DNA of 10,204 nucleotides from Dialister sp. UBA6422. Lineage in GTDB: Bacteria > Bacillota > Negativicutes > Veillonellales > Dialisteraceae. Both the position numbers and the translations under genes were made by a program. The notes under the pieces are model-generated. The model had not been told where the DNA came from, searched no databases, and saw nothing but the letters and a program-made list of their open reading frames with translations. The DNA lies in the NCBI GenBank assembly GCA_002439665.1, contig DJPC01000056.1, forward strand, positions 706 to 10,909, read 5' to 3'. Shown piece after piece: positions 1-5,784 of the stretch; position 1 is the stretch's first letter; each line of letters opens with the position of its first letter.

Positions 1-60
1 ACATTTGACAAAGAGCCTCTTTTTTATGGCTATGAAGAAACAACAAAGAAGTTATTGTGA
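1..60 (+). CDS. C-terminal end of an upstream gene (partial, uncertain)
   Basis: The first frame is open from the window edge to a TGA at 58-60 and gives 19 residues (TFDKEPLFYGYEETTKKLL), a charged, soluble-looking protein tail. The other two frames look worse: frame 3 stops at once and frame 2 has no protein-like character. The fragment is too short to identify a family. A hairpin at 62-96 follows directly, and the next gene has its own promoter, which fits a gene end here. It could also be chance, because 19 codons without a stop is weak evidence. Confidence 0.35.
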   Translation, partial: TFDKEPLFYGYEETTKKLL

Positions 61-61
61 G

Positions 62-96
62 GAAAGCTAGTATTAAGTAGTCATTCTTTAGCTTTC
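62..96. other. Inverted repeat after the partial gene
   Basis: A perfect 8-bp inverted repeat (GAAAGCTA at 62-69, TAGCTTTC at 89-96) encloses a 19-nt loop just after the stop at 60. It lacks a T-run on either side, so it is not a standard intrinsic terminator. It may stabilise the 3' end of the upstream transcript. The rest of 97-196 shows no gene; the only other structure is a 10-bp palindrome CCTCTAGAGG at 168-177, about 20 bp upstream of the -35 element of the next promoter. Confidence 0.4.
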
Positions 97-196
97 AAGA
101 AAAATGAAAGTAGGAAAGTGATTGAGAGTTGTTATATGATTTTTGGACTTTAACATACATGGATATTCCTCTAGAGGGAGAGAAATCAAGAAAAGC

Positions 197-225
197 TTGC
201 GTTATTTCTGCTCATTTTCTACAAT
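197..225 (+). promoter_or_regulatory. Sigma-70/SigA-type promoter for the exported-protein pair
   Basis: A -35 TTGCGT (197-202) and a -10 TACAAT (220-225) are separated by exactly 17 bp. Transcription should start near 232, leaving a leader of under 30 nt that carries the AAAGGAG ribosome site at 247-253. The palindrome at 168-177 lies just upstream and could be an operator. Confidence 0.7.
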
Positions 226-258
226 AGAATAAAGCAATAATTACAAAAAGGAGTTTCT

Positions 259-1056
259 ATGTGGCGTAAATTATTGATAGCTGCTATGGCCCTATCGTTG
301 ACTTTTGGGGGAGCGCTAGCAGGCGGTGCAGAAGAATTACATATTAATGGACTAGGGCGCATTGATTTGGGAAAAGAAGTCACCGTTACGGATGGTTCAG
401 AAAGTCAGATTGGTCCTATGATGATAGCAGCTACTCATAAAAAAGGGTATGGCAAGACAGCCAGGGCTGCTATGTGGTCCATATTGACTGTCCCACCAGG
501 TATGAATTTATATCCTACTAAACCACCTTATCCATATGATTCTCTTCATGTGTATCAGATTCGCAAGACCGATGTTCGTGGCACATATAGTGCTGGCGTT
601 TTTATCCTGGAAGGTAGGGAGGAAGATTTCTTTCATGGAGGGAATCAAAAAGCAGCTGCTTTTTGGAAAGATGCATTTCGAGAAGATGCGAAAAGACCTA
701 CTGCGTTATTTGGTATGCCTAAAATTCAAACCGAAGAATTCCAAGCTCTGTTAGACAATGTACTTAAGGAAAAGAAGGATGCCTCCTTACAGGTCAAACT
801 TCTTACTTTTGTACCTTGGAGAGCCATCAAAAATGAAGATGGTTCTTATCGCTGGGGACAGGAAGCTAGGGTAATTATCACCAATGAAAAAGGATTGTCC
901 TTTCCTATGTGGATTTCTACCACTTTCTATAAGGAAGGAGATCGGTATTATCTGATTGAAGTCAATGGTAGCCACAGTGCGGCACAACAATTACAAGATC
1001 CATGGCTATTTGGTCTGTACCGCATGAAACGGGATGGAGAGGAGAATCATAGATAG
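259..1056 (+). CDS. Exported protein of unknown function (paralogue A)
   Basis: This 265-residue protein begins with a signal peptide: two basic residues (R3, K4), a hydrophobic core around residues 5-20, and signal peptidase I-type sites after A21 (ALA) or A24 (GGA). There is no lipobox cysteine, so it is probably released or periplasmic. The mature part is soluble, with many aromatic and charged residues, and has no catalytic motif I can recognise. Near the C-terminus, residues 209-224 (NEKGLSFPMWISTTFY) match the pattern of residues 174-189 in the next gene, which suggests diverged tandem copies. The start is well supported by AAAGGAG at 247-253, five bases before the ATG. It is the first gene after a strong promoter and is 80 bases from its partner, so the two are probably cotranscribed. 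The function is unknown. Confidence 0.85.
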   Translation: MWRKLLIAAMALSLTFGGALAGGAEELHINGLGRIDLGKEVTVTDGSESQIGPMMIAATHKKGYGKTARAAMWSILTVPPGMNLYPTKPPYPYDSLHVYQIRKTDVRGTYSAGVFILEGREEDFFHGGNQKAAAFWKDAFREDAKRPTALFGMPKIQTEEFQALLDNVLKEKKDASLQVKLLTFVPWRAIKNEDGSYRWGQEARVIITNEKGLSFPMWISTTFYKEGDRYYLIEVNGSHSAAQQLQDPWLFGLYRMKRDGEENHR

Positions 1057-1136
1057 TATGATCGGTAAGAAGTTCAGAGATTTTCTATCTATATTCTGAT
1101 CAGATTCCTGTTTGCAACAATAGAAAGGAGTTTTCC

Positions 1137-1880
1137 ATGAAATGGAAATATTGGGCTCTCGCATTTCTTCTAATGATGGGAGGAGGACATACTGTATCTG
1201 CTTATAATATATCCACTTTAGCTGCCAAAACACTGCCTAAGGGATTTGTATATAAGGAAATAGAAGGGAATGAAGTACTTCCGTTTTGGGGGCAGGACGT
1301 GGTTTATCATATGGGCCAGCTGCAAGTCACTTTACCTCAAAATCAGAGTTTTTCTTCTGGATACATCATTAGGACCAAGATGCCTAAAAATATGGAGGAA
1401 GCTATGCGCCCCTTTTTTAAACTCAATCGAGATGAAAAGGTATGGCAACTATTAACTAGAATGAATCGGGCACTGCTCAATCCCCATTCGCCTCTTCGGC
1501 ATCAGATATCCATGACCATGCAAGAATTGGCAGTCAATGCCATAGGACCTATGGCATCTAGTGATGTCACTGTCGATATCTCTCATATCGAACCATTTCG
1601 CCGCCTAAGCACCGATGAAGCCTATGTGTATACAGCAGGCGGTCTCATTACTTATGATTCTAAGGGACTGCGTCTTCCTATGTACTGCCGTACTTATTTC
1701 TTTCCTGGACAAGATGGCATGGAAGTATTGATGCTATTTACTCCTGATGAAGGGAAAGGACCACTTCTTTATGCTATCGATGATTTGGCTAGTGCAGCTG
1801 CTAAAGAAGAAATTTTAGGACAAGAAGGATATGCAGACCTGGGAAGCCTTTTAAATCAGAAAGGGCAAGAAGAGGGATGA
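1137..1880 (+). CDS. Exported protein of unknown function (paralogue B)
   Basis: This 247-residue protein has a signal peptide of about 22 residues (K2, K4, hydrophobic 6-16, VSA cleavage site before Y23). It has no lipobox and no membrane segment in the mature chain. Residues 174-189 (DSKGLRLPMYCRTYFF) have the same order of small, hydrophobic and aromatic residues as the C-terminal region of the preceding protein, with KGL and PM identical. In both proteins a P-x-R pattern lies about 25-30 residues before this block. Overall identity is low, so paralogy is an inference from this block plus equal size, export and adjacency. The start is supported by AAAGGAG at 1124-1130, six bases before the ATG. 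I found no convincing promoter in 1057-1136 and no good terminator after it. The function is unknown. Confidence 0.85.
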   Translation: MKWKYWALAFLLMMGGGHTVSAYNISTLAAKTLPKGFVYKEIEGNEVLPFWGQDVVYHMGQLQVTLPQNQSFSSGYIIRTKMPKNMEEAMRPFFKLNRDEKVWQLLTRMNRALLNPHSPLRHQISMTMQELAVNAIGPMASSDVTVDISHIEPFRRLSTDEAYVYTAGGLITYDSKGLRLPMYCRTYFFPGQDGMEVLMLFTPDEGKGPLLYAIDDLASAAAKEEILGQEGYADLGSLLNQKGQEEG

Positions 1881-1965
1881 GACATGGTAGCGTAGCGCTT
1901 TTACATGCTTTCCTTTTTCCATATGCCTCACTTTACATGCCTGAATCCCGCACTCTTGATAGGGG

Positions 1966-1976
1966 TATGATATAAT
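1966..1976 (+). promoter_or_regulatory. Extended -10 promoter for the helicase gene
   Basis: A perfect -10 hexamer TATAAT (1971-1976) is preceded by TATGA, giving the extended -10 form TGnTATAAT. No recognisable -35 lies 16-18 bp upstream (the sequence there is CCGCAC-like), which is typical of extended -10 promoters. The expected start near 1983 leaves a leader of about 37 nt containing GGAGG shortly before the ATG at 2020. Confidence 0.65.
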
Positions 1977-2019
1977 AAAAGAATCTATAGAAGTAAACAC
2001 AAGCAATGCAGGAGGATAT

Positions 2020-3294
2020 ATGAAATTTCAAGCACTCGGTGTCAATGATACACTGACAAACATGTTAAAGACCCAAGGCATTAAGATGCCTACTCCTATC
2101 CAAGAGGCGGCTATTCCACAGGCTTTCAAAGGAAAAGATTTGATTGGTCGTTCTCAGACAGGGACAGGTAAGACATTGGCTTATCTGTTGCCAGTGATTC
2201 AAAGGGTAGAAACAGAAAAATCCATGACCCAGATCCTGATCATGACCCCTACTCGTGAATTGGCTAAACAGGTTTTTGATGTGCTTCGTCCATTAGCCAT
2301 CAAGTCTGGGGTAGATGCAGCAGATATCATCGGCGGGCGTACCATTGAAAATCAGCTCCAAAAATTAAAAAGAGATCCCCATGTGATTATTGGTACACCA
2401 GGGCGACTCTTAGATCATATCAGACGGAAAAGTTTGGATCTTTCTAATGTGAAAACCGTTATTTTGGATGAAGCTGACCAAATGCTGGCCAATGGATTTA
2501 GAGAAGATATAGAAGCTCTCATTGATGAAACACCAAAAAAACGTCAGATTCTTATGTTCTCTGCCACTATGCCAGAGGAAGCTAAACGATTAGCTAGAAA
2601 ATATATGCGCCATCCTGCTTTTATTGATGTAGCAGAAAAAGCAGCAGCTTCTACGGTAGAACAGAGGGTATACGATACTACCATTCCTCACAAATTCAAA
2701 TTGCTGGTACGCCATTTGACAGAAATGAATCCTTACATGGCTGTTGTTTTTTGCAATACCCGCGAGGGAGCCCATGAATTGGCAGGAAAACTCCAGGAAG
2801 CCACCGATTTTGTGGTGGATGAAATCCATGGCGATATGAGTCAAGGTCAGAGAAATCAAGTCATTCGTGAGTTTGAAAAAGCAAAAATTCAGATCTTGGT
2901 TGCTTCTGACATTGCTGCTCGTGGACTGGATGTAGAAGGCATTACCCATGTATTTAACTATGATATTCCTAAAAATCTAGAATACTACGTTCATCGGATT
3001 GGCCGTACGGGAAGAGCAGGGACAAAAGGATTGGCCATCACCTATGCGACCCCAGAAGATGGACTGCTTCTTCGCCGGTTGGAAAAATCCATCGAAGAAA
3101 CCATCACTCGTTATGATGAAAAAGGCAATGTGAAACGAGTCAAAGCAGGGAAAAGTAAGAAAAAAGTGGTTACCCCTGGTATGTACAAGCCTACGAAAAA
3201 GAAAGAACACAAAGCTTTGGGGCATAAGGGAAGAAATATGCGTCAAAAGAGAAAGAAAGAAGAGGCTCCCCAAAAAGGGAAAAAGAGAAAATAA
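2020..3294 (+). CDS. DEAD-box ATP-dependent RNA helicase (CshA/RhlE-like)
   Basis: A complete DEAD-box helicase of 424 residues, expected to unwind short RNA duplexes in ribosome assembly, mRNA decay or cold adaptation. All core motifs are present: Q motif with F3 and PTPIQ (24-28), Walker A SQTGTGKT (45-52), PTRELA (77-82), GG (105-106), TPGR (126-129), DEAD (150-153), SAT (181-183), ASDIAARGLD (295-304) and HRIGRTGR (325-332). RecA-like domain 1 spans about 1-205 and domain 2 about 215-370. The last 45 or so residues form a very Lys/Arg-rich tail, probably an RNA-binding extension. There is no DbpA-type RNA-binding domain, and the protein is shorter than Bacillus CshA (about 500 residues), so the exact orthologue is uncertain. 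It appears monocistronic, with its own promoter and a strong terminator nine bases after the stop. Confidence 0.97.
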   Translation: MKFQALGVNDTLTNMLKTQGIKMPTPIQEAAIPQAFKGKDLIGRSQTGTGKTLAYLLPVIQRVETEKSMTQILIMTPTRELAKQVFDVLRPLAIKSGVDAADIIGGRTIENQLQKLKRDPHVIIGTPGRLLDHIRRKSLDLSNVKTVILDEADQMLANGFREDIEALIDETPKKRQILMFSATMPEEAKRLARKYMRHPAFIDVAEKAAASTVEQRVYDTTIPHKFKLLVRHLTEMNPYMAVVFCNTREGAHELAGKLQEATDFVVDEIHGDMSQGQRNQVIREFEKAKIQILVASDIAARGLDVEGITHVFNYDIPKNLEYYVHRIGRTGRAGTKGLAITYATPEDGLLLRRLEKSIEETITRYDEKGNVKRVKAGKSKKKVVTPGMYKPTKKKEHKALGHKGRNMRQKRKKEEAPQKGKKRK

Positions 3295-3302
3295 TGGATA
3301 TG

Positions 3303-3337
3303 AAAAAGGATTTTGTCTAGAAGGCAAAGTCCTTTTT
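3303..3337 (+). terminator. Intrinsic terminator of the helicase gene
   Basis: A 13-bp stem pairs 3303-3315 with 3325-3337 with a single G-U pair and a 9-nt loop. The right arm ends in CCTTTTT, giving the U-run, and the left arm begins AAAAAGG, so it could also work from the other strand. It starts nine bases after the helicase stop codon. Confidence 0.85.
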
Positions 3338-3653
3338 GTATGTATAGTTACTGATTCTTGTTTATTCGTTTTATCAATGGTAAGAAGCTGAATTGGTGAT
3401 TGCTATTGGTTATTTATTACTTTTATCCAATAGTCGACAATTCACAACAGTGAGTGCATAGAAATCTCTACAACTGCCCATCTTCCTGTACACTTGAATG
3501 TTAACATTTCACTGCTGATATTTAATAAATATCGGGGGATGGATTATTGAGCATTCGCCAGCAGCTAGTCTATATAAAAAGTTTATTGATCTAGGAATGA
3601 TTATCTTTCCTTCTGAGGCTTCTTGCTTCATGATGTGCTTCCCTTGCACTTCG
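3338..3653. other. Long intergenic stretch with several small palindromes
   Basis: No convincing gene lies here on either strand. Visible structures are an imperfect hairpin at 3391-3442 (CTATTGG at 3403-3409 pairing with CCAATAG at 3427-3433, plus outer AATTG/CAATT), a perfect palindrome AATGTTAACATT at 3497-3508, and a second perfect palindrome of two 8-bp arms around one base at 3517-3533 (GATATTTA-A-TAAATATC). A weak promoter-like pair (TTGAAT at 3494-3499 and TGATATTTA at 3516-3524, 19-bp spacing) overlaps both palindromes. The stretch may hold regulatory sites or an undescribed RNA; nothing matches a riboswitch class I know. Confidence 0.4.
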
Positions 3654-3662
3654 TGATACAAT
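3654..3662 (+). promoter_or_regulatory. Extended -10 promoter for the membrane protein gene
   Basis: TGATACAAT (TG at 3654-3655, -10 hexamer 3657-3662) is an extended -10 element. No good -35 is visible. The ATG at 3661 overlaps the -10 hexamer, so it would lie upstream of the transcript start near 3669. This supports translation starting at 3700 instead. Confidence 0.5.
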
Positions 3663-3687
3663 GAATTTATCTTGTAACAAAATCAAT

Positions 3688-3694
3688 GAGGTGA
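3688..3694 (+). promoter_or_regulatory. Ribosome binding site deciding the start at 3700
   Basis: GAGGTGA lies five bases before the ATG at 3700. The alternative in-frame ATG at 3661 has no purine-rich site upstream, so 3700 is preferred. Confidence 0.75.
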
Positions 3695-3699
3695 TTGCT

Positions 3700-4569
3700 A
3701 TGAATGTATTGCGAAATAAAGATTATGTGAGACAGGTGCTTTGGATGATGGCACTTATTTTGCCTTGGGGAATTGGTGGATTTGCTATGCATACAGCCTC
3801 TTCCTTATCTATTGGCATGGTTCTTCACTGGGGAATAGGGCTTGTAGTGCCTATTCTCTTTTTCCTATTTCAAAGGAAGGGCTTTGGCGCTGAACTTGGA
3901 GCCTACCGTGCAGCGGTCCACTTGCCACTTTGGATTTCTATGACTATTTTAGAAATGACTAGTTTTTGGAATTATTTACCTTCCATGGATAAGGCATTTA
4001 AGGAAAGTCCTGTCCCTATTTCCTTTCTTGTTTTTTTGATTATGGCTTTTGTTTTATTCATGACCTTATGGCTGGATAGAGAGCTAGTTTGTTTGTATCA
4101 AACACTTAAAGGCAAGGGAGGACTTTGGTCGACTTGGTTAGGAGCTGTCTTTTTCAGTGGTTTGATTCCAGGAGTGACCATTTCTTCCTTCATGATACTG
4201 TACATGACAGGTGGTATGCGCCTAGATCCATTCACTGCTGGTCTCTTTCTGATGGAAATTTTTACCTTTGTTTTTTATGGCAAAATTCTTTTCTCCATGA
4301 TGACCTTTGGGTTCTTTCTGTTCTTTGCCCTTCGTGGAAGCAAGGGGCAACGCATCACACAGGTGGTATTTTCTGCTATTTTTTGGATAATGCTTGTGTA
4401 TATTCCTTTTGTTATTTCACTTCACCTTCCAGGGATGTCTAGTTGGAGAGCGTATCTAGATCCATCCTACCTTTCCGTTTTTCCACTCTTATCTGATTTA
4501 TGGATGATGGGGATTTCCTTATATGCTGGAAAGGCAGTGACAGGTTGGATTTTTAAGGATAATGACTAG
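3700..4569 (+). CDS. Multi-pass integral membrane protein of unknown function
   Basis: From the start at 3700 the protein has 289 residues and is hydrophobic almost throughout. I count about eight or nine membrane segments (roughly 12-30, 36-57, 72-92, 106-125, 145-168, 175-221 as one or two, 235-255, 265-285). Basic loops such as R59-K60 and the GKG-rich loop near 137-141 help orient the segments. It is rich in Trp, Phe and Met and has no ATP-binding, permease signature or catalytic motif that I recognise. It does not look like an ABC, MFS or ECF component. It appears to be a single-gene unit: its own promoter lies upstream, and a separate consensus promoter for the next gene starts 26 bases after its stop. 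Transport or a small-molecule membrane enzyme are possible guesses; neither is supported. Confidence 0.8.
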   Translation: MNVLRNKDYVRQVLWMMALILPWGIGGFAMHTASSLSIGMVLHWGIGLVVPILFFLFQRKGFGAELGAYRAAVHLPLWISMTILEMTSFWNYLPSMDKAFKESPVPISFLVFLIMAFVLFMTLWLDRELVCLYQTLKGKGGLWSTWLGAVFFSGLIPGVTISSFMILYMTGGMRLDPFTAGLFLMEIFTFVFYGKILFSMMTFGFFLFFALRGSKGQRITQVVFSAIFWIMLVYIPFVISLHLPGMSSWRAYLDPSYLSVFPLLSDLWMMGISLYAGKAVTGWIFKDND

Positions 4570-4594
4570 AGTCTGTTCTTATCTATTTCCTTTG

Positions 4595-4622
4595 TTGACA
4601 AATCTTTCGCTAGCACTATAAT
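4595..4622 (+). promoter_or_regulatory. Full-consensus promoter for the ECF S-component gene
   Basis: Both hexamers are perfect consensus: TTGACA at 4595-4600 and TATAAT at 4617-4622, with 16 bp between them. It is the strongest-looking promoter in the window. The start should fall near 4629, leaving a leader of about 136 nt before the ATG at 4765. A promoter this strong on a vitamin transporter is usually held in check by leader or repressor control. Confidence 0.85.
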
Positions 4623-4628
4623 TACAAG

Positions 4629-4764
4629 AGGTATTTATCCGTTGCCATTGCTGGTATTTCAAACGTTAAACTGGACAGGCAACCAAGTATTTTTTATTTT
4701 TACGGCTTACATCTTCTTTTTATATGACAAAATACAAAAAAGAAGAGCAAGAACGGGGGAAACC
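4629..4764 (+). promoter_or_regulatory. Structured 5' leader of the ECF S-component gene (candidate riboswitch or attenuator)
   Basis: The expected untranslated leader is about 136 nt. It contains a perfect inverted repeat GTTGCC (4640-4645) and GGCAAC (4678-4683) around a 32-nt interior. A T-rich run, ATTTTTTATTTTT, follows within a few bases of the right arm, as in a terminator hairpin or the closing stem of a small aptamer. S components of ECF transporters are often under riboswitch control by their vitamin. I do not recognise the conserved cores of the THF, preQ1, TPP, FMN or cobalamin classes, so the class, and even its existence, is unproven. Confidence 0.35.
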
Positions 4765-5385
4765 ATGGAAAACAATCATCAAAATCCACAGCAGAGTGCA
4801 TTTATGAGTATCCGAGAACTCACTATTTCTGGTCTTTTGGCAGGTATTACGATTTTCTTGGGACTTACAGGATATGGATTTATTCCTCTCATTGTGATGA
4901 GTGCGACGATTTTACACATACCGACTATTATTGGTACCATCGTAGCAGGTCCTAAAGTAGGTGTAGTGGTAGGATTTTTATTTGGCCTTTTCTCTTTTAT
5001 ACAAACACTTCGTGCACCTAGTCTTATGATGCAGTTTGCTTTGCAATATAGTGTATTGGCCGATGCTTTTATTTGTATTGTACCAAGGGTATGCATTGCT
5101 TTGGCTGCATGGGCTCTTTTCAAATATGTTCCTGGTAATGTCCATCTTAGGGCAGGTATCGCGGCTGTAGGTGGTGCTATCACCAATACCATTCTATTCC
5201 TTGGAGCCTTCTTTCTTTTAGTAGGCGCTCCGTATGCAGCCCATCAAGGTATCTCTGTGGAAGCTGTAGGTCTTACCATTATGGGAATTGTAACGGCTAA
5301 TGGTATACCAGAAGCTATTGTTTCCGGTATTATTGTAGTGCCGATCGTTATGGCACTGAAGCGTAGCGGTTGGAAAATGAAGTAA
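4765..5385 (+). CDS. ECF-type vitamin transporter S component (substrate-binding membrane subunit)
   Basis: The protein has 206 residues from the start at 4765 and the usual S-component length and layout: about six membrane helices. A conserved region around 46-78 contains SATILHIP, GPKVG and FGLFSF, which is characteristic of this family. Such proteins bind a vitamin with high affinity and deliver it to a shared EcfA-A'-T energy module, which is not in this window (so-called group II arrangement). Helix 1 carries small residues spaced by four (S22/A26, G23/G27), like the helix that docks on EcfT. Substrate cannot be told from sequence; pantothenate or folate are guesses from family resemblance. 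The ATG at 4765 is preceded by GGGGGA at 4755-4760. An upstream in-frame TTG at 4642 is less likely, because its ribosome site would sit at the very 5' end of the transcript. Confidence 0.85.
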   Translation: MENNHQNPQQSAFMSIRELTISGLLAGITIFLGLTGYGFIPLIVMSATILHIPTIIGTIVAGPKVGVVVGFLFGLFSFIQTLRAPSLMMQFALQYSVLADAFICIVPRVCIALAAWALFKYVPGNVHLRAGIAAVGGAITNTILFLGAFFLLVGAPYAAHQGISVEAVGLTIMGIVTANGIPEAIVSGIIVVPIVMALKRSGWKMK

Positions 5386-5462
5386 CTCTGCAGCAGTGAG
5401 AGGGAGAGTTTTATCTATAACAGAGACTATATACAAAAGTTTTAACATCTCGTTTAGCAATC

Positions 5463-5513
5463 AAAAAGAGGATGTGATAAAGTACTTTCGTATTTTATCA
5501 CATCCTCTTTTTT
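5463..5513. terminator. Strong intrinsic terminator after the ECF gene
   Basis: A 19-bp perfect stem (5463-5481 with 5494-5512) extends by four more pairs, one of them G-U, to a TTTC tetraloop at 5486-5489. The right arm ends in six T (5508-5513) and the left arm begins with five A, so it can stop transcription from both sides. It lies 78 bases after the ECF stop codon. Its core is repeated at 5693-5740. Confidence 0.9.
5464..5511. repeat. 48-nt hairpin repeat, copy 1
   Basis: This 48-nt block aligns without gaps to 5693-5740 with 37 of 48 identical positions. Three of the differences are paired changes that keep the stem: A-T here is G-C in copy 2 at alignment positions 6/43, A-T is C-G at 9/40, and T-A is C-G at 15/34. 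Confidence 0.75.
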
Positions 5514-5692
5514 AGAAACTAAGAGCCCCAAACGCTGGCTTCTAGCTTCTTCTGGAGAACTGCTGCAGCTTGAGAGGGGAGCTTAAGCAATATAAGGCAC
5601 CGGTGGTCAGTAAGTAGAAATGAAATGTTAACTCTTTAAAACTAACAACTAGTCATCCGTAACTAAGAGCTCCCATATATCTTATGAAACAC
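5514..5692. other. Gene-free spacer between two terminators
   Basis: No open frame of note on either strand. A 13-nt sequence AACTAAGAGCCCC at 5517-5529 recurs with one mismatch at 5661-5673, near the inner side of each flanking hairpin. A small hairpin of seven pairs, one of them G-U (GCTTGAG at about 5569 pairing with CTTAAGC at about 5583), is also possible. I see no promoter that would make this an RNA gene. Confidence 0.5.
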
Positions 5693-5740
5693 AAAAGGGG
5701 CTGTGACAAGATACGTTTGCATTTTGTCACAGCCCCTTTT
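5693..5740. repeat. 48-nt hairpin repeat, copy 2
   Basis: Second copy of the element at 5464-5511, in the same orientation (each copy is itself nearly palindromic). Stem length and total length are conserved while several stem pairs are changed together. Confidence 0.75.
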
Positions 5741-5741
5741 T
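5693..5741. terminator. Strong terminator between convergent genes
   Basis: A 17-bp perfect stem (5693-5709 with 5724-5740) extends by three more pairs, one G-U, to an 8-nt loop. It carries five T on the plus side and four A on the left, read as U on the minus strand. It sits 44 bases beyond the 3' end of the minus-strand gene that ends at 5785, and is therefore the probable terminator of that gene as well as a barrier from the left. Confidence 0.9.
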
Positions 5742-5784
5742 GGTGTTTTGTCATCTTATCAGTATAAGGCTGAAAGAAAACTAC

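Noticed and set aside
1891..1905. AGCG-TAG-CGCT followed by TTTT as a terminator after the second exported protein
   Set aside because: The stem has only four pairs with a 3-nt loop, too weak for a confident terminator.
3519..3656. Open frame of 45 codons (ending TSC... to TGA at 3654) as a small gene or gene remnant
   Set aside because: There is no start codon with a ribosome site near its beginning, and it overlaps the palindrome and promoter region. The composition is not convincing.
3661..3699. ATG at 3661 as the start of the membrane protein
   Set aside because: It overlaps the -10 hexamer of the likely promoter and has no ribosome site, while the ATG at 3700 has GAGGTGA five bases upstream.
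4642..4764. TTG at 4642 as the start of the ECF S component, adding 41 residues with an extra hydrophobic segment
   Set aside because: The transcript should start near 4629, so its ribosome site would be at the very 5' end. The ATG at 4765 gives the normal family length and has GGGGGA upstream.
4623..4764. THF, preQ1, TPP or FMN riboswitch upstream of the ECF gene
   Set aside because: I looked for their conserved core sequences and did not find them; only a generic leader structure is claimed.
4779..5192. Minus-strand open frame of 137 codons opposite the ECF gene
   Set aside because: It is the reverse-strand shadow of a conserved membrane protein gene, with no promoter or ribosome site.
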